Origin: Glandiceps talaboti
Lineage: Eukaryota > Hemichordata > Enteropneusta > Spengelidae
Direction: 5' to 3'
NCBI RefSeq assembly: GCF_964340395.1
Contig: NC_135561.1
Location: forward strand, 23,752,986 to 23,816,985
DNA length: 64,000 nucleotides
Part shown: positions 22,103 to 33,311 of the stretch, piece by piece
Position numbering within the stretch: position 1 is the first letter of the stretch
Layout: each line of letters starts with the position of its first letter
Translations under genes and position numbers: made by a program
Notes under the pieces: generated by a model
Told to the model about the DNA's origin: nothing
Seen by the model: only the letters and a program-made list of their open reading frames with translations
Databases searched by the model: none

Positions 22103-23099
22103 TTAAATATTTTCAATCAGTTCCCAAGAATTGAATTTATTGTCATATCCTAACCATTTTACCAATGCGTATTCATGACCTTTGATTTTTTTCAACTTAT
22201 ATTCTTTAGTCATATCAAGTGATAATTCTTGCTCATAAAACGTGCCTTCAATGTCTTCACCTGATAAGTCCTCCAGAGTGTAAACAATAACAGGCTAGAC
22301 CAAAGATAATTTGTTTGATTTTGAAAAGTTCACGTGTTTAGTTTGGTAGATATCCTTTGGCAAACACATTCTTGTATTTGGAAATTCTCACGGTATCACC
22401 GATATTAAACTTAGGAGTTCCATATTCAACAGTGAAATAAGCACCATACAAATTATACCAAATGATATTTTCATTCTTTGGTAATGATGCTTCCTTCGGA
22501 GTCATGTGGATTGAATTATGATAAGTATTGTTATAACCATCCACTAATCGATCGAGTGCGTCGACCCATTGTCTAGTCTGTTTATCAGTAAAATATTTAT
22601 ACATACATGATTTAAGTGTCCTGTTAAAACGCTCAACAACCGATGCTTTTTTATCAGATCGTGTACTAAACCACTTAATTTCATGATTTTCAAAAAGCTC
22701 TTTAACATGCTTATTGTAAAATTCCCAACCTTCGTCAAATTGAATTTTATTTGGTTCAGGGTCTTTGAAAAATAACTCAAAGGAGTCAGACATTTCAATA
22801 CCACGTTTTGATTTGAGCGGTATCGCCCAAGCATACTTCAATAACACATCGATAACAGTCAGGATGTAACGATACCCATGGTTCCTCTGGTCATTATTCA
22901 TGTCCACAATGTCAGCTTGCCACTGATCATCAATTCCATAAACAATTACTTTGCGGTAAGGAAACTTCTTAATTGCTGGTTTATGCATAGTGTAAACTTC
23001 TTGTTGTTCCAACCATTGTTTCAATTCCTTATATTTTATTTTTTTTCTTGTCTTCTTTGATTTTACGCCACAATTTTGTGATACCGCTGTATGTCGCAT
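22103..23099 (-). pseudogene. DDE-type (retrovirus-like) integrase with chromodomain-like tail
   Basis: It starts at ATG 23099. A basic N-terminal region is followed by the rve core: WQADIVDM (first D), a GYRYILTVIDVLLKYAWAIP block, IQFDEGWEFYNK (second D) and KASVVERFNRTLK (the E), then DGYNNTYHNSIHMTPKEA. This D-D-E arrangement matches integrases of Polinton/Maverick elements and related invertebrate transposons. The frame stops at TAA 22338-22340. The continuation, after this stop and a small frame change near 22295, carries LEDLSGEDIEGTFYEQEL and a chromodomain-like end (ALVKWLGYDNKFNSWELI), reaching TAA at 22103-22105. An N-terminal zinc-binding HHCC module is not evident. Catalytic residues are intact but the gene is broken. 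Confidence 0.82.
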
Positions 23100-23105
23100 G
23101 TTAGA

Positions 23106-23800
23106 CTGTCAGACAACTTGCTAAAACAGGTATTTAAGATTAGTGGATACAGTAAGAATTTTATACACTATGTAGGACTTGTTAGAAATGTCCGGTTAGT
23201 ATACCAATCATACCTGGAAACATTATCTGTCTGTTTTATAATACCTTAAAGTATTTTTGATAAATTACTTATTAGAAATTCTTTGTAAAGATTTAACATT
23301 TTAGACAGTCTGTTTTTACCAAGTGTACATACGATTTTTGTAAAGATTTACCATTTTAGCAGACGGTTGCAGCATTGAATGTATGTTTGCCTTTGTTAAA
23401 CTCAGACATGTATAGATCTTTTGTTGTCTATTGACATAAATTTGTTTGAACTGAGAATGAGATGTGTATTTGAATAGACTTATTGTTTACCTATTGACGC
23501 AGTTCAGACTGTCTAGTTTGAGTTATTGAGGCCAATTTTTACATAACAATAGATCCAACATGCTGTTCGGTTAATTGTGTGGTAAGAAAAAACAAATTAT
23601 TGAGAATAACAAAAAATTAGTGAAATGTTTACAGTCCTTAGTTGTATCACTATTATTTTTAAAGATAACTATGTTTGTACATTGTACATTAATATTATCT
23701 GTTATTAAAATACTTTTAGAGCATAAAACCGTACATAAGTTTTTATATTACAATAATGTATTAATAAGTGAGTAATGTTCTTATGTTTAGTGCGCTATGC
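23106..23800. other. AT-rich flank upstream of the integrase, no gene seen
   Basis: It contains two near-repeats of TTTTTGTAAAGATTTA-like sequence (about 23283 and 23335). It may include the left end and promoter of the integrase-bearing element, but no terminal repeat is recognised. The 66-codon frame at 23575-23775 has no feature. Confidence 0.3.
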
Positions 23801-24012
23801 TGCATGACCGGTCAAAGCTTGCTTGCAAATCACTGGGGGCCCCCCTGTTGTATGGATAATGTCTCAGTACAAATGAGTCCCTAGCAAAAGGACAATACAA
23901 GTAACCTCACGTCAAAATGGTTACACAGACAAGTGTCTCACGACAATAAGAGACACAATACAAGTAACCTAAAGCCAAAAGGTTACAAAGCAAGTCTCAA
24001 AGCAAATGGGAC
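23801..24012. repeat. Cluster of consecutive small stem-loops
   Basis: Perfect short palindromes (TGACCGGTCA, GGGGGCCCCC) are followed by six adjacent hairpins: 23863-23877 (CTCA/TGAG), 23877-23893 (GTCC/GGAC), 23901-23924 (GTAACC/GGTTAC), 23933-23956 (GTGTCTC/GAGACAC), 23964-23986 (GTAACC/GGTTAC) and 23994-24012 (GTCTC/GGGAC, one wobble). Loops are 7-12 bases and nearly all contain a CAAAA, CAAAT or CAATA word. GTAACC-type and GTCTC/GTCC-type stems alternate, suggesting duplication of a two-hairpin unit about 63 bases long. Confidence 0.75.
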
Positions 24013-24059
24013 AAGGCAAGGCTGAGAGAGGAGTGGAAAGAAAAAGAAAGGATCCATAC

Positions 24060-24567
24060 GACAGCAGTGATTTTTTTAGATTAAACTCTTTATTTAAAGT
24101 TAAGAGGGTGAAAAGGGGGGGGGGGGGGGGTTGTCGTTTGATAGTCCAAAAATCCCACTTTTTTTGTTTACTATAGATTAAACCATTTTTTAAAGGTAAA
24201 AATGGTGAAAAATGTGGGTGTCGTTTGGGTGGTCCAGAAACCCCATGTTTTATACTACTCGTTTCTTTTATCCTGGTTATGTACGTGTTTTGATTGTGAA
24301 AGTCTTGTTTTTATGTACTCGTTTTATTGTTTTTATCTTCTCGTTTAAATTGTTTTTGTTTTTATGGCAGACACTATAACTTCCTGACAAGGATCAATAA
24401 AGATTTATTGTATTGTATTGTGTTGTGTTGTCTTGTGTTGTGTTGTGTTGTGTTGTGTTGTGTTGTGTTGCGTTGCGTTGCGTTGCGTTTCGTTGCGTTG
24501 CATTGCATTGCATTGCATTGCAATGTATTGTATTGTATTGTATTGTATTGCATTGTATTGTATTGTA
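24060..24567 (+). mobile_element. 3' end of a CR1-like LINE with an expanded ATTGT tail
   Basis: An imperfect ~95-base tandem duplication (24085-24165 and 24175-24250), including a run of about 17 G's near 24115, precedes a T-rich 3' UTR. The UTR ends in CAATAAAGATTTATTGTATTG. CR1-type elements end in short tandem repeats rather than poly(A). Here an (ATTGT)n-like tail runs from about 24407 to 24567, with blocks of TGTTG, CGTTG and CATTG variants. Leucine/cysteine-rich open frames across it are artefacts of the period. Confidence 0.6.
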
Positions 24568-26085
24568 TGTAAAGGTGATTTAGGGCACTCACCTAACTCT
24601 TGGTATGATAGTGATTGTGAAAGGTTTAAATGTACAGTGAATTGTAAGTTAGATACCTATAGAAATAACAGATCATACATTAATTTAGATGAACTAAAGA
24701 AATGTAAACGTGAGTATAGAGAATTGATTAAGCAAAAGAAAGCAGAATATTACTCTTGTAATTTGGAAAAGTTAGTTACTGCCCCCGAGCAACCAATTCA
24801 AACTCTTTTTGGTCTATGGTAAAGGCGAAGTCGTCTCCCATTTCTAGTAATACAAACATGTATATCAAATGATAACTGGTTTGATTATTTTTCAAATTTA
24901 TTGAATACCCCAGGTATGAGTAGAGATGGTAATGCCGAGTACTATGAAGAAATCAAGTGTTTTGTTGACAGTGTAGACGTTGAGGGAGGTAATTTCACTG
25001 ATGACCATGATATTCTGGATGCCCCAATTGTCATTGAGGAAGTTGATCGCTGTATTAATAAGCTTAAATTGGGTAAGGCCCCAGGTACTGATGGAATTAC
25101 ACCCGATGTCTTTAAAAATTGTCCACTTATTGTTAAAGAAATTATGTGAAAGCTCTTCAATGAAATTTTGAACGTCAGGGTCTTTCCAGCTGATTGGGCA
25201 AAGGGTGTTATCACTCCTATCCACAAGGAAGGTAACTATAGAGGAATTACTCTTTTGCCAATAGTTGGCAAAATTTTCTGTAATATTTTAGATAATCGAC
25301 TGCATACCTTGCTTGATAGTAATAGCCCAATTATTGATGAACAGGCTGGGTTTCGTAAGAAGTACTGCATGCCAGACAATATTTTCATCTTAAGTACAGC
25401 TATTTCTCATTACCTAGCTCAAAGCAAAGGGAGGTTGTACATTGCATACATAGACTTTGAGAAAGCGTTTGATCGCATTGATCATTATAGCTTGTTTTAT
25501 AAATTAATTAATTGTGGAGTCAAGGGTAATTATATCATGTAATACGTTCTATGTATCAGAATGTTAGGGCATGTGTTAGGTCAGCCGGAGGTATAACTGA
25601 CTTCTTTACTTGTAGCTTCGGTGTCCAACAAGGCTCTGTACTATCTCCACTTTTATTCAGTATCTTTGTAAACGATTTAGGGGAGTTCCTAAGCAATACA
25701 CATCAATTCTCTGGTGCGGAAATTGGCCTAATTAAGCTTACTTACCTCCTTTTTGCCGATGATCTCACATTTGTTAGTACTACTAAGATAGGTTTACAAC
25801 ATTCATTAAACAATTTGCATAAATATTGTTGTAAATGGAAACTAACGGTTAATATCGATAAAACCAAAATTATTGTATTTAGAAGGGTGGAAGTCTAAGA
25901 AATATGAAAAGTGGTTGTACAATGGTCAACGAGTAAAGGTAGTCTCTTTCCAAAGCTATATTGGTATAATATTTTCGTGGACTGGCAAATGGTTCCAAGC
26001 CCAAAAAGCTTTAAGTGAACAAGCAAATAGAGCTCTATACAGTTTGATACGTAGTCTGCATAGATATGGTACTATACCTCGACAT
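24568..26085 (+). pseudogene. Second CR1-like LINE ORF2 fragment, heavily broken
   Basis: The 5' end is truncated, within the linker after the endonuclease (NSWYDSDCERFKC near 24600, then a K/E-rich helix). The RT follows in several frames: LKLGKAPGTDGI, FPADWAKGVITPIHKEG, NYRGITLLPIVGKIF, DEQAGFRKKYCMPDNIF, AYIDFEKAFDRID (about 25445), GVQQGSVLSPLLFSIF and LLFADDLTFVS (about 25745-25775). Stops or frameshifts occur near 24822, 25149, 25542 and 25880-25900. The RT is cut off about 26080, where a dispersed repeat begins. Sequence motifs resemble the 10.3-15.6 kb LINE but with clear divergence, so it is a related, older copy. Confidence 0.85.
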
Positions 26086-26905
26086 TTGGCTGTTGCTATG
26101 GGCGTGGACTTGTTGCTAGGCACATTTGCATACATTTTTTGAATGTTTATTCATTTGTCTTCCAATCCCTGTTGTTATCTTTGCAATATACTAGTACGTG
26201 ATTACTTGGCTGATGCTATTGGCGTGATCTTGTTGCTAGGCAAATTTACATACATTGTTTTGAATGTTTATTCAATTGTCTATCAATCACCATTTTGGGT
26301 ATGTGATAAGTAAAAGAAACACACCATAAGACTTTATGAATTTGTTATAAATGAGGAAAGAAAAGTGACACATGTAGGAATCGAACCCATGATGGTTAGA
26401 GCACTCTGACTAGTGCTTAGGGGACGTGGGTTCAATTCCTACATGTGTCACTTTTCTTTCCTCATTTATAACAAATTCAATCACCGTTGTTATCTTCGCA
26501 ATTTATGTGATCATTTGGCTGTTGCTATGGGCGTGGTCTTGTTGCTAGGCACATTTGCATACATTTTTTGAATGTTTATTCAATTGTCTATTAATCCCTG
26601 TTATCTGTGAAATGCACCACCGTTTGGCTGTTGCTATCGGCGTGGTCATGGTTGCTAGGGACATTTGCATACATTTTTTGAATGTTTACTCACTTGCCTA
26701 CCAGATGTTATTTGACAAAAATATACGGGCATTTGGTTGTTGCTAAGGGCGTGGTCATGGTTAAGAGGGCCAATTGTGTCAAAATATTTTAAAGAAATTC
26801 TGCGGAAATCTAAGGGAATCATCATGTCATGAACAAATCTTAATTTGCTCACCCCTAAGAATGTTCCCACCAAATTTCATGCCAATTTGCTTACTAGTTT
26901 TAGGA
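26084..26905. repeat. Dispersed repeat: tandem GTTGCTATGGGCGTGG units
   Basis: Five units of about 107-124 bases start near 26086, 26206, 26516, 26623 and 26732, each opening with TTGGCTGTTGCTATGGGCGT and containing CACATTTGCATACATTTTTT. The second unit is interrupted by the foldback at 26282-26486. The same block recurs at 32160-32530, 43770-43930 and 50690-50830. Confidence 0.85.
26282..26486. mobile_element. tRNA-like foldback element with 53-bp arms
   Basis: The arms at 26337-26389 and 26427-26479 are reverse complements at 52 of 53 positions. The 37-base centre contains a smaller perfect hairpin (AGCACT ... AGTGCT). Each arm carries a Pol III B-box-like sequence facing outward (GGTTCAATTCC on plus, GGTTCGATTCC on minus), and GGTTAGAGCAC resembles a tRNA D-arm. 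TCAATCACC occurs at both edges (26283-26291 and 26478-26486), a plausible target-site duplication. It looks like two tRNA-derived SINE halves fused head to head. Confidence 0.75.
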
Positions 26906-27885
26906 GTTTAATTTTTTTTCTTTACCAAAAATCAACATTTTTTGACCCAAAACCCACATCTCTGATGCAATCATTTTCATTTGAACAAATTCAAAACTAG
27001 ACACCAGACGCAACATGATCACCAAATATTAAAGCAATCGGTCCAGCAGTTTTTGACCTTAAGTTGTTCAGACACACATCTACACATGCAGACAGACAGA
27101 CAGACAGACTGACAGACACTTTGCCATGCCTATAGCACTACTGAACCTTATGACACAAGTCATTGAGAATGACATAGCCCTGCTATGATTGAGTTTTAAG
27201 GAACTGGCAGTTTATGTTGTCATTTTCTTGATATCACTACTCTGATCACACAACACCTGTGAACCTAAATCAAACAGACTTAGAACGAAAATGGATATGC
27301 ACATGTATGTCATAGAACACTGTCTTAATACCAACTTTGAATGAGATCTGTTCAAGCATGTCTGAGTTATGGCTTTGGACATGGAAAATTCGCAAACAAA
27401 ATGGCTGCCAGGCAGCCATATTGGATCGTATCATGATGAAAATGGATATGCACATGTATGTCATAGAACACTGTCCTAATACCAACTTTGAATGAGATCT
27501 GTTTAAGCATGTCTGTGTTATGGCTTTGGACATGGAAAATTCGCAAACAAAATGGCTGCTGGGGCCATATTGGATTGTATCATGACAGCAATGAATATGC
27601 ACATGTATGTCATAGAACACTGTCCTAATACCAACTTTGAATATCTGTTTAAGCATGTCTGCATTATGGCTTTGGACATGGAAAATTCGTAAACAAAATG
27701 GCTGCTACGAATTACGAATTTTCCATGTTGGATCGTATCATGACAACAATGAATATGCACATGTATGTCATAGAACACTGTCCTAATACCAACTTTGAAT
27801 GAGATCTGTTCAAACATGTCTGAGTTATGGCTTTGGACAGGGAAAATTTGCAAACAAAATGGCTGCTAGGAAGCCATATTGGATC
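26906..27885. repeat. 980-bp tandem duplication, copy 1
   Basis: Begins GTTTAATTTTTTTTC. Contains a CAGA microsatellite (about 27088-27110), the block TCATTGAGAATGACATAG and four sub-repeats of about 150 bases starting with ATGCACATGTATGTCATAG (27297, 27447, 27597, 27755). Open frames on the minus strand read these sub-repeats and are not genes. Confidence 0.95.
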
Positions 27886-28865
27886 GTTTAATTTTTTTTC
27901 TTTACCAAAAATCAACATTTTTTGACCCAAAACCCACATCTCTGATGCAATCATTTTCATTTGAACAAATTCAAAACTAGACACCAGACGCAACATGATC
28001 ACCAAATATTAAAGCAATCGGTCCAGCAGTTTTTGACCTTAAGTTGTTCAGACACACATCTACACATGCAGACAGACAGACAGACAGACTGACAGACACT
28101 TTGCCATGCCTATAGCACTACTGAACCTTATGACACAAGTCATTGAGAATGACATAGCCCTGCTATGATTGAGTTTTAAGGAACTGGCAGTTTATGTTGT
28201 CATTTTCTTGATATCACTACTCTGATCACACAACACCTGTGAACCTAAATCAAACAGACTTAGAACGAAAATGGATATGCACATGTATGTCATAGAACAC
28301 TGTCTTAATACCAACTTTGAATGAGATCTGTTCAAGCATGTCTGAGTTATGGCTTTGGACATGGAAAATTCGCAAACAAAATGGCTGCCAGGCAGCCATA
28401 TTGGATCGTATCATGATGAAAATGGATATGCACATGTATGTCATAGAACACTGTCCTAATACCAACTTTGAATGAGATCTGTTTAAGCATGTCTGTGTTA
28501 TGGCTTTGGACATGGAAAATTCGCAAACAAAATGGCTGCTGGGGCCATATTGGATTGTATCATGACAGCAATGAATATGCACATGTATGTCATAGAACAC
28601 TGTCCTAATACCAACTTTGAATATCTGTTTAAGCATGTCTGCATTATGGCTTTGGACATGGAAAATTCGTAAACAAAATGGCTGCTACGAATTACGAATT
28701 TTCCATGTTGGATCGTATCATGACAACAATGAATATGCACATGTATGTCATAGAACACTGTCCTAATACCAACTTTGAATGAGATCTGTTCAAACATGTC
28801 TGAGTTATGGCTTTGGACAGGGAAAATTTGCAAACAAAATGGCTGCTAGGAAGCCATATTGGATC
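27886..28865. repeat. 980-bp tandem duplication, copy 2
   Basis: Appears identical to copy 1 at every position compared by eye; even the spurious minus-strand translations are identical at a constant offset of 980. The junction lies at GGATCGTTTA (27881-27890). Confidence 0.95.
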
Positions 28866-29065
28866 GTATCATGAAACAAATTGACGTGCATATGTATGCC
28901 ATTGTATGTTGCCCCTGTACCAAGTTTGAAATAAATCGGCCCAGGCATCTCCAAGAAACGGCTCTGGACAGACGGACGGACGGACGGAACCCAATCCATA
29001 ATGGTGATACAGACAGACACACACACACAGACTTTTCACCCCTAATATATAAGCTTCCTTACGGA
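28866..29065. repeat. Dispersed repeat tail with CGGA and AC microsatellites
   Basis: Contains GGACGGACGGACGGA (about 28973-28988), CAGACACACACACACAG (about 29012-29030) and a terminal small palindrome CTTCCTTACGGAAG (about 29053). The first part continues the theme of the 150-base sub-repeats (TATGCCATTGTATGTTGCC). Confidence 0.6.
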
Positions 29066-29624
29066 AGGTAACAAATGATATACTGACACAGATCAATTCT
29101 TGGAAAAAATATACCAGTAACATTTATTGACTAGCTGTTCAGCTGTTAGAGAAAAGGAAGATCAAAATATCTAATAGAAAGAAAAATACTCAGTTTTTCA
29201 CATTAAAAATAAAAAATTATAAACCCAATGTATCCCAAGTAATTTATGTTGTGTGAATGTTTACAACCCAGCAATAATTATACAAAATACCATACATGAT
29301 ATCCTTCAATGATATAGAAGCTAGTTGGTTGTTTTTATTAAAAATTAAAAACAAAATAAGTGACATACAAAAGTTGACTGTATTCTAACGACTTATACAA
29401 GTCAGTGGAAATCAAGTTAAATCTCAATCTCCTACAAATATATCGGTATTCCTAAATTACCTAATTAATGACATTTTATCTTTTCATTAAACCATAAAGT
29501 TGTATGACAAATAATTTGAATGACGGTTTTCAATGTTTACAATAAATCTGTACAAAGTACAAGTCTAATTTTCAGTCTTTCTACAATTCCAGAAGTATGC
29601 CTTCAAAAAATACTGATTTATCGA
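29066..29624. other. AT-rich spacer, no gene seen
   Basis: No open frame, motif or repeat of note. Confidence 0.4.
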
Positions 29625-31355
29625 TTTATAATAGCTGTATACTTGAACTGATAATTATCAATTGACAGTTATATAGCTGTATACTTGAACTGATAATTAT
29701 CAACTGAGTTATACAGCTGTATATTTGAACTGATAATTATCAACTGAGTTATATACTAGTAGCTGTATATTTGAACTGATAATTATCAACTGAGTTATAT
29801 AGCTGTATATTTGAACTGATAATTATCAACTGAGTTATATAGCTGTATACTTGAACTGATAATTATCAACTGACAGTTATATAGCTGTATACTTGAACTG
29901 ATAATTATCAACTGACAGTTATACAGCTGTATACTTGAACTGATAATTATCAACTGACAGTTATACAGCTGTATATTTGAACTGATAATTATCAACTGAC
30001 AGTTATACAGCTGTATATTTGAACTGATAATTATCAACTGAGTTATATAGCTGTATATTTGAACTGATAATTATCAACTGAGTTATATAGCTGTATACTT
30101 GAACTGATAATTATCAACTGACAGTTATATAGCTGTATACTTGAACTGATAATTATCAACTGACAGTTATACAGCTGTATACTTGAACTGATAATTATCA
30201 ACTGACAGTTATATAGCTGTATATTTGAACTGATAATTATCAACTGAGTTATATAGCTGTATATTTGAACTGATAATTATCAACTGACAGTTATATAGCT
30301 GTATACTTGAACTGATAATTATCAACTGACAGTTATACAGCTGTATACTTGAACTGATAATTATCAACTGACAGTTATACAGCTGTATATTTGAACTGAT
30401 AATTATCAACTGACAGTTATACAGCTGTATATTTGAACTGATAATTATCAACTGAGTTATATAGCTGTATATTTGAACTGATAATTATCAACTGAGTTAT
30501 ATAGCTGTATACTTGAATTGATAATTATCAACTGACAGTTATATAGCTGTATACTTGAATTGATAATTATCAACTGACAGTTATACAGCTGTATATTTGA
30601 ACTGATAATTATCAACTGACAGTTATACAGCTGTATATTTGAACTGATAATTATCAACTGACAGTTATACAGCTGTATACTTGAACTGATAATTATCAAC
30701 TGACAGTTATACAGCTGTATATTTGAACTGATAATTATCAACTGACAGTTATATAGCTGTATATTTGAACTGATAATTATCAACTGACAGTTATACAGCT
30801 GTATATTTGAACTGATAATTATCAACTGACAGTTATACAGCTGTATACTTGAACTGATAATTATCAACTGACAGTTATACAGCTGTATACTTGAACTGAT
30901 AATTATCAACTGACAGTTATACAGCTGTATATTTGAACTGATAATTATCAACTGACAGTTATACAGCTGTATATTTGAACTGATAATTATCAACTGACAG
31001 TTATACAGCTGTATACTTGAACTGATAATTATCAACTGACAGTTATACAGCTGTATACTTGAACTGATAATTATCAACTGACAGTTTTACAGCTGTATAC
31101 TTGAACTGATAATTATCAACTGACAGTTATACAGCTGTATATTTGAACTGATAATTATCAACTGACAGTTTTACAGCTGTATACTTGAACTGATAATTAT
31201 CAACTGACAGTTATACAGCTGTATATTTGAACTGATAATTATCAACTGACAGTTTTACAGCTGTATACTTGAACTGATAATTATCAACTGACAGTTATAC
31301 AGCTGTATATTTGAACTGATAATTATCAACTGACAGTTTTACAGCTGTATATTGG
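29625..31355. repeat. 42/39-bp minisatellite of paired palindromes, about 42 copies
   Basis: Each unit contains TATACAGCTGTATA (or the near-palindromic TATATAGCTGTATA) and TGATAATTATCA, both self-complementary, joined by TTGAAC and AACTGACAGT. Units are 42 bases, or 39 when ACA of the linker is missing. Unit types cluster in blocks, indicating block duplication. Minus-strand open frames here only read the 14-codon period. Confidence 0.95.
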
Positions 31356-32104
31356 AACATAGAATAAGTAAATGACCATCAATGCATTGAAATCCTCTAT
31401 AGATTGATTGGTAGTGAGTGATTTATAGTGCATACAATAATGACACTATCCTTTCCCTAGCCTAGCCTGCAAGATGTCATCTAGCTCTATCCTCACTTGC
31501 CTGCCCATCCCTAAACAAAGACTCTCACTGTACCCACATGCTTTGGTGTTGGTAGTTGCTATTCTTGAAAAAGCATCACACATTGTCATCAGAATAGAAG
31601 GTAGTCAATTAACCTTCATTTATGCTGGAATAATTGAATATGGTAATAACTGACTTTCCTACCAAAGCCACCTGAGAATTGTGTGTCTGGGACATGACTA
31701 CAAGCAAGATACAAAAACAAGGATTTTGGTTCAACTACGTATAGGGTTGCCACTGACAAAGATTGTACATATCTTGGAGTACTCAGTCTGTAGTCATTAG
31801 TATAGTGAACAAGCAGAATCACTTCATTCAATTATTGTACAAAAACAGAAGCCCCAAACCATAACAATAAAGCCACGGTAGCTAAAACCTTTAACACTGT
31901 TACATAGAAAAGTCAACAAAAATTGCTGGCCATCTATTCTACAATAATGCTTTGCAATGTTACACTATGGCAAAGCATAAACCACTAAGCAGCAATGCTA
32001 TAACCAAGGCAACCATTAGTTTTAACTTAAGACTTCCAGTAATTTCTTAACATAATTCAATTAAATGCTATGATCTGTTGCTATAACAACACAAGTACTA
32101 ACAA
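31356..32104. other. Non-coding spacer, no gene seen
   Basis: No coding signal recognised. Several Alu-like or LINE motifs were looked for and not found. Confidence 0.35.
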
Positions 32105-33280
32105 TAAAAGCACCAATGGTGTTATAGCACAACTGTTGACAGTAAACTTTAATTTTCAGCAATGATTATGTGGTCTTGTTGCTAGACATATTTGCATACA
32201 TTCTTTGAAGATTTTTTCCTATGCCTTCCCATCCATGGTGTTATATCTGCAATGTACACCATCATTTAATGTTACTATGGGCATGGTCTTGTTGCTATAT
32301 ATGCATACACTTTTTGCAATGCTCATTCATTTACCTTCCCGTCATGTGTTATTTTGGCATTATACATCATTGTTTACCCGTTGCTATAGGTGTGGTCTTG
32401 TTGCTAGGGGCATTTACATATTTTAAAACTTTTTATTCAATTGGCTACCCATCTCTGTTGTCATAATTCTTAAAAAACCTATCATTTAACTGTTGCTAAG
32501 GGCATGGTCATGGTTGCTAGGGCCAATTACGCAAGTATGACACATTCACAATTTGCAGACTAACTAATGTACATGTGTAAAACTCAATACCAAAATCACT
32601 TGTATTATCTACAAGACAGACAGACAGACAGACAGACAGACAGGCATTTTACCTTCAACAACCCTGCAGTTCAGTGTTAAAGTTGGGTAGACAATGTTAC
32701 CAAGCAACCTCAAGGAGAGATTAAATTTAGTGCCATTCACATACACTTGTTACATTATTTTACGTACCCCATAAAATTTTTTTTACTGGTTTAATGAGAT
32801 CAATAAAACAATTTCTGTACACTCCCATGGGCTAAATATTCCTACCAGACATTTCACCCCAAAAAATCATGGTTTTTTTAGCCCTAATTTGCCTATCGCT
32901 AATGAGATAATCATGTAATTAATATCACTTGATCTGTACATCCCCAGAAAAACCCCTGTGAAATTTCAGCCAAATCAACCAAGTACTTTTGGAATTATAG
33001 ACTTTTGACTAAAAAACACATTATTAGCCCTAATTTGCATATCACTGATGGGATCACCATGTCATGAACAATTATTAAACTAAACACCCCCAAGAACATT
33101 CCAACCAAATTTCAGTCCGATCTGCCCAGTAGTTTTGGAGTTTTAAAGTTTTTTGTCCCAAATCACATACCTGTGAATGCAATCATTTTCATTTGAACAA
33201 TTCCCCAACTAGACACCAAAAGTAATCTCCCCACCAAATACCAAGGCAATCATTCTGGCGTTTTTTTGAGTTTAAGTCAT

Positions 33281-33311
<31 letters not shown>

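Larger units (their letters stand above)
19800..23110 (-). mobile_element. Compact integrase-bearing element (Polinton-like or unclassified), decayed
   Basis: Four consecutive minus-strand ORFs lie almost end to end: integrase (23099-22103), a 119-codon ORF (22074-21718), a ~460-codon ORF (21692-20301) and an acidic ORF (20288-19833). Spacers are 28, 25 and 12 bases. Such packing is unlike the surrounding intron-rich DNA and resembles a virus-like DNA transposon. No protein-primed DNA polymerase, ATPase or protease gene is visible within reach, so it may be a truncated Polinton/Maverick-type element or a different class. Terminal inverted repeats were not found by eye; the 39-bp array replaces any right-hand end. 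Confidence 0.6.

Noticed and set aside
24327-24822. Open frames rich in Leu, Cys, Val or Thr, Gln, Asn
   Set aside because: Translation of the (ATTGT)n LINE tail on either strand; only the end past 24568 is LINE-derived.
26370-26450. Possible tRNA gene
   Set aside because: The T-arm-like part is good, but the symmetrical arms and absence of a full cloverleaf make a SINE-like foldback more likely.
27270-28833. Pairs of identical minus-strand open frames of 111 and 128 codons
   Set aside because: They are translations of non-coding ~150-bp sub-repeats in the 980-bp duplication; the phrases recur in different frames.
29795-31077. Several minus-strand open frames with a 14-residue repeat
   Set aside because: They only read the 42-base period of the palindromic minisatellite, and stops occur wherever 39-base units shift the context.
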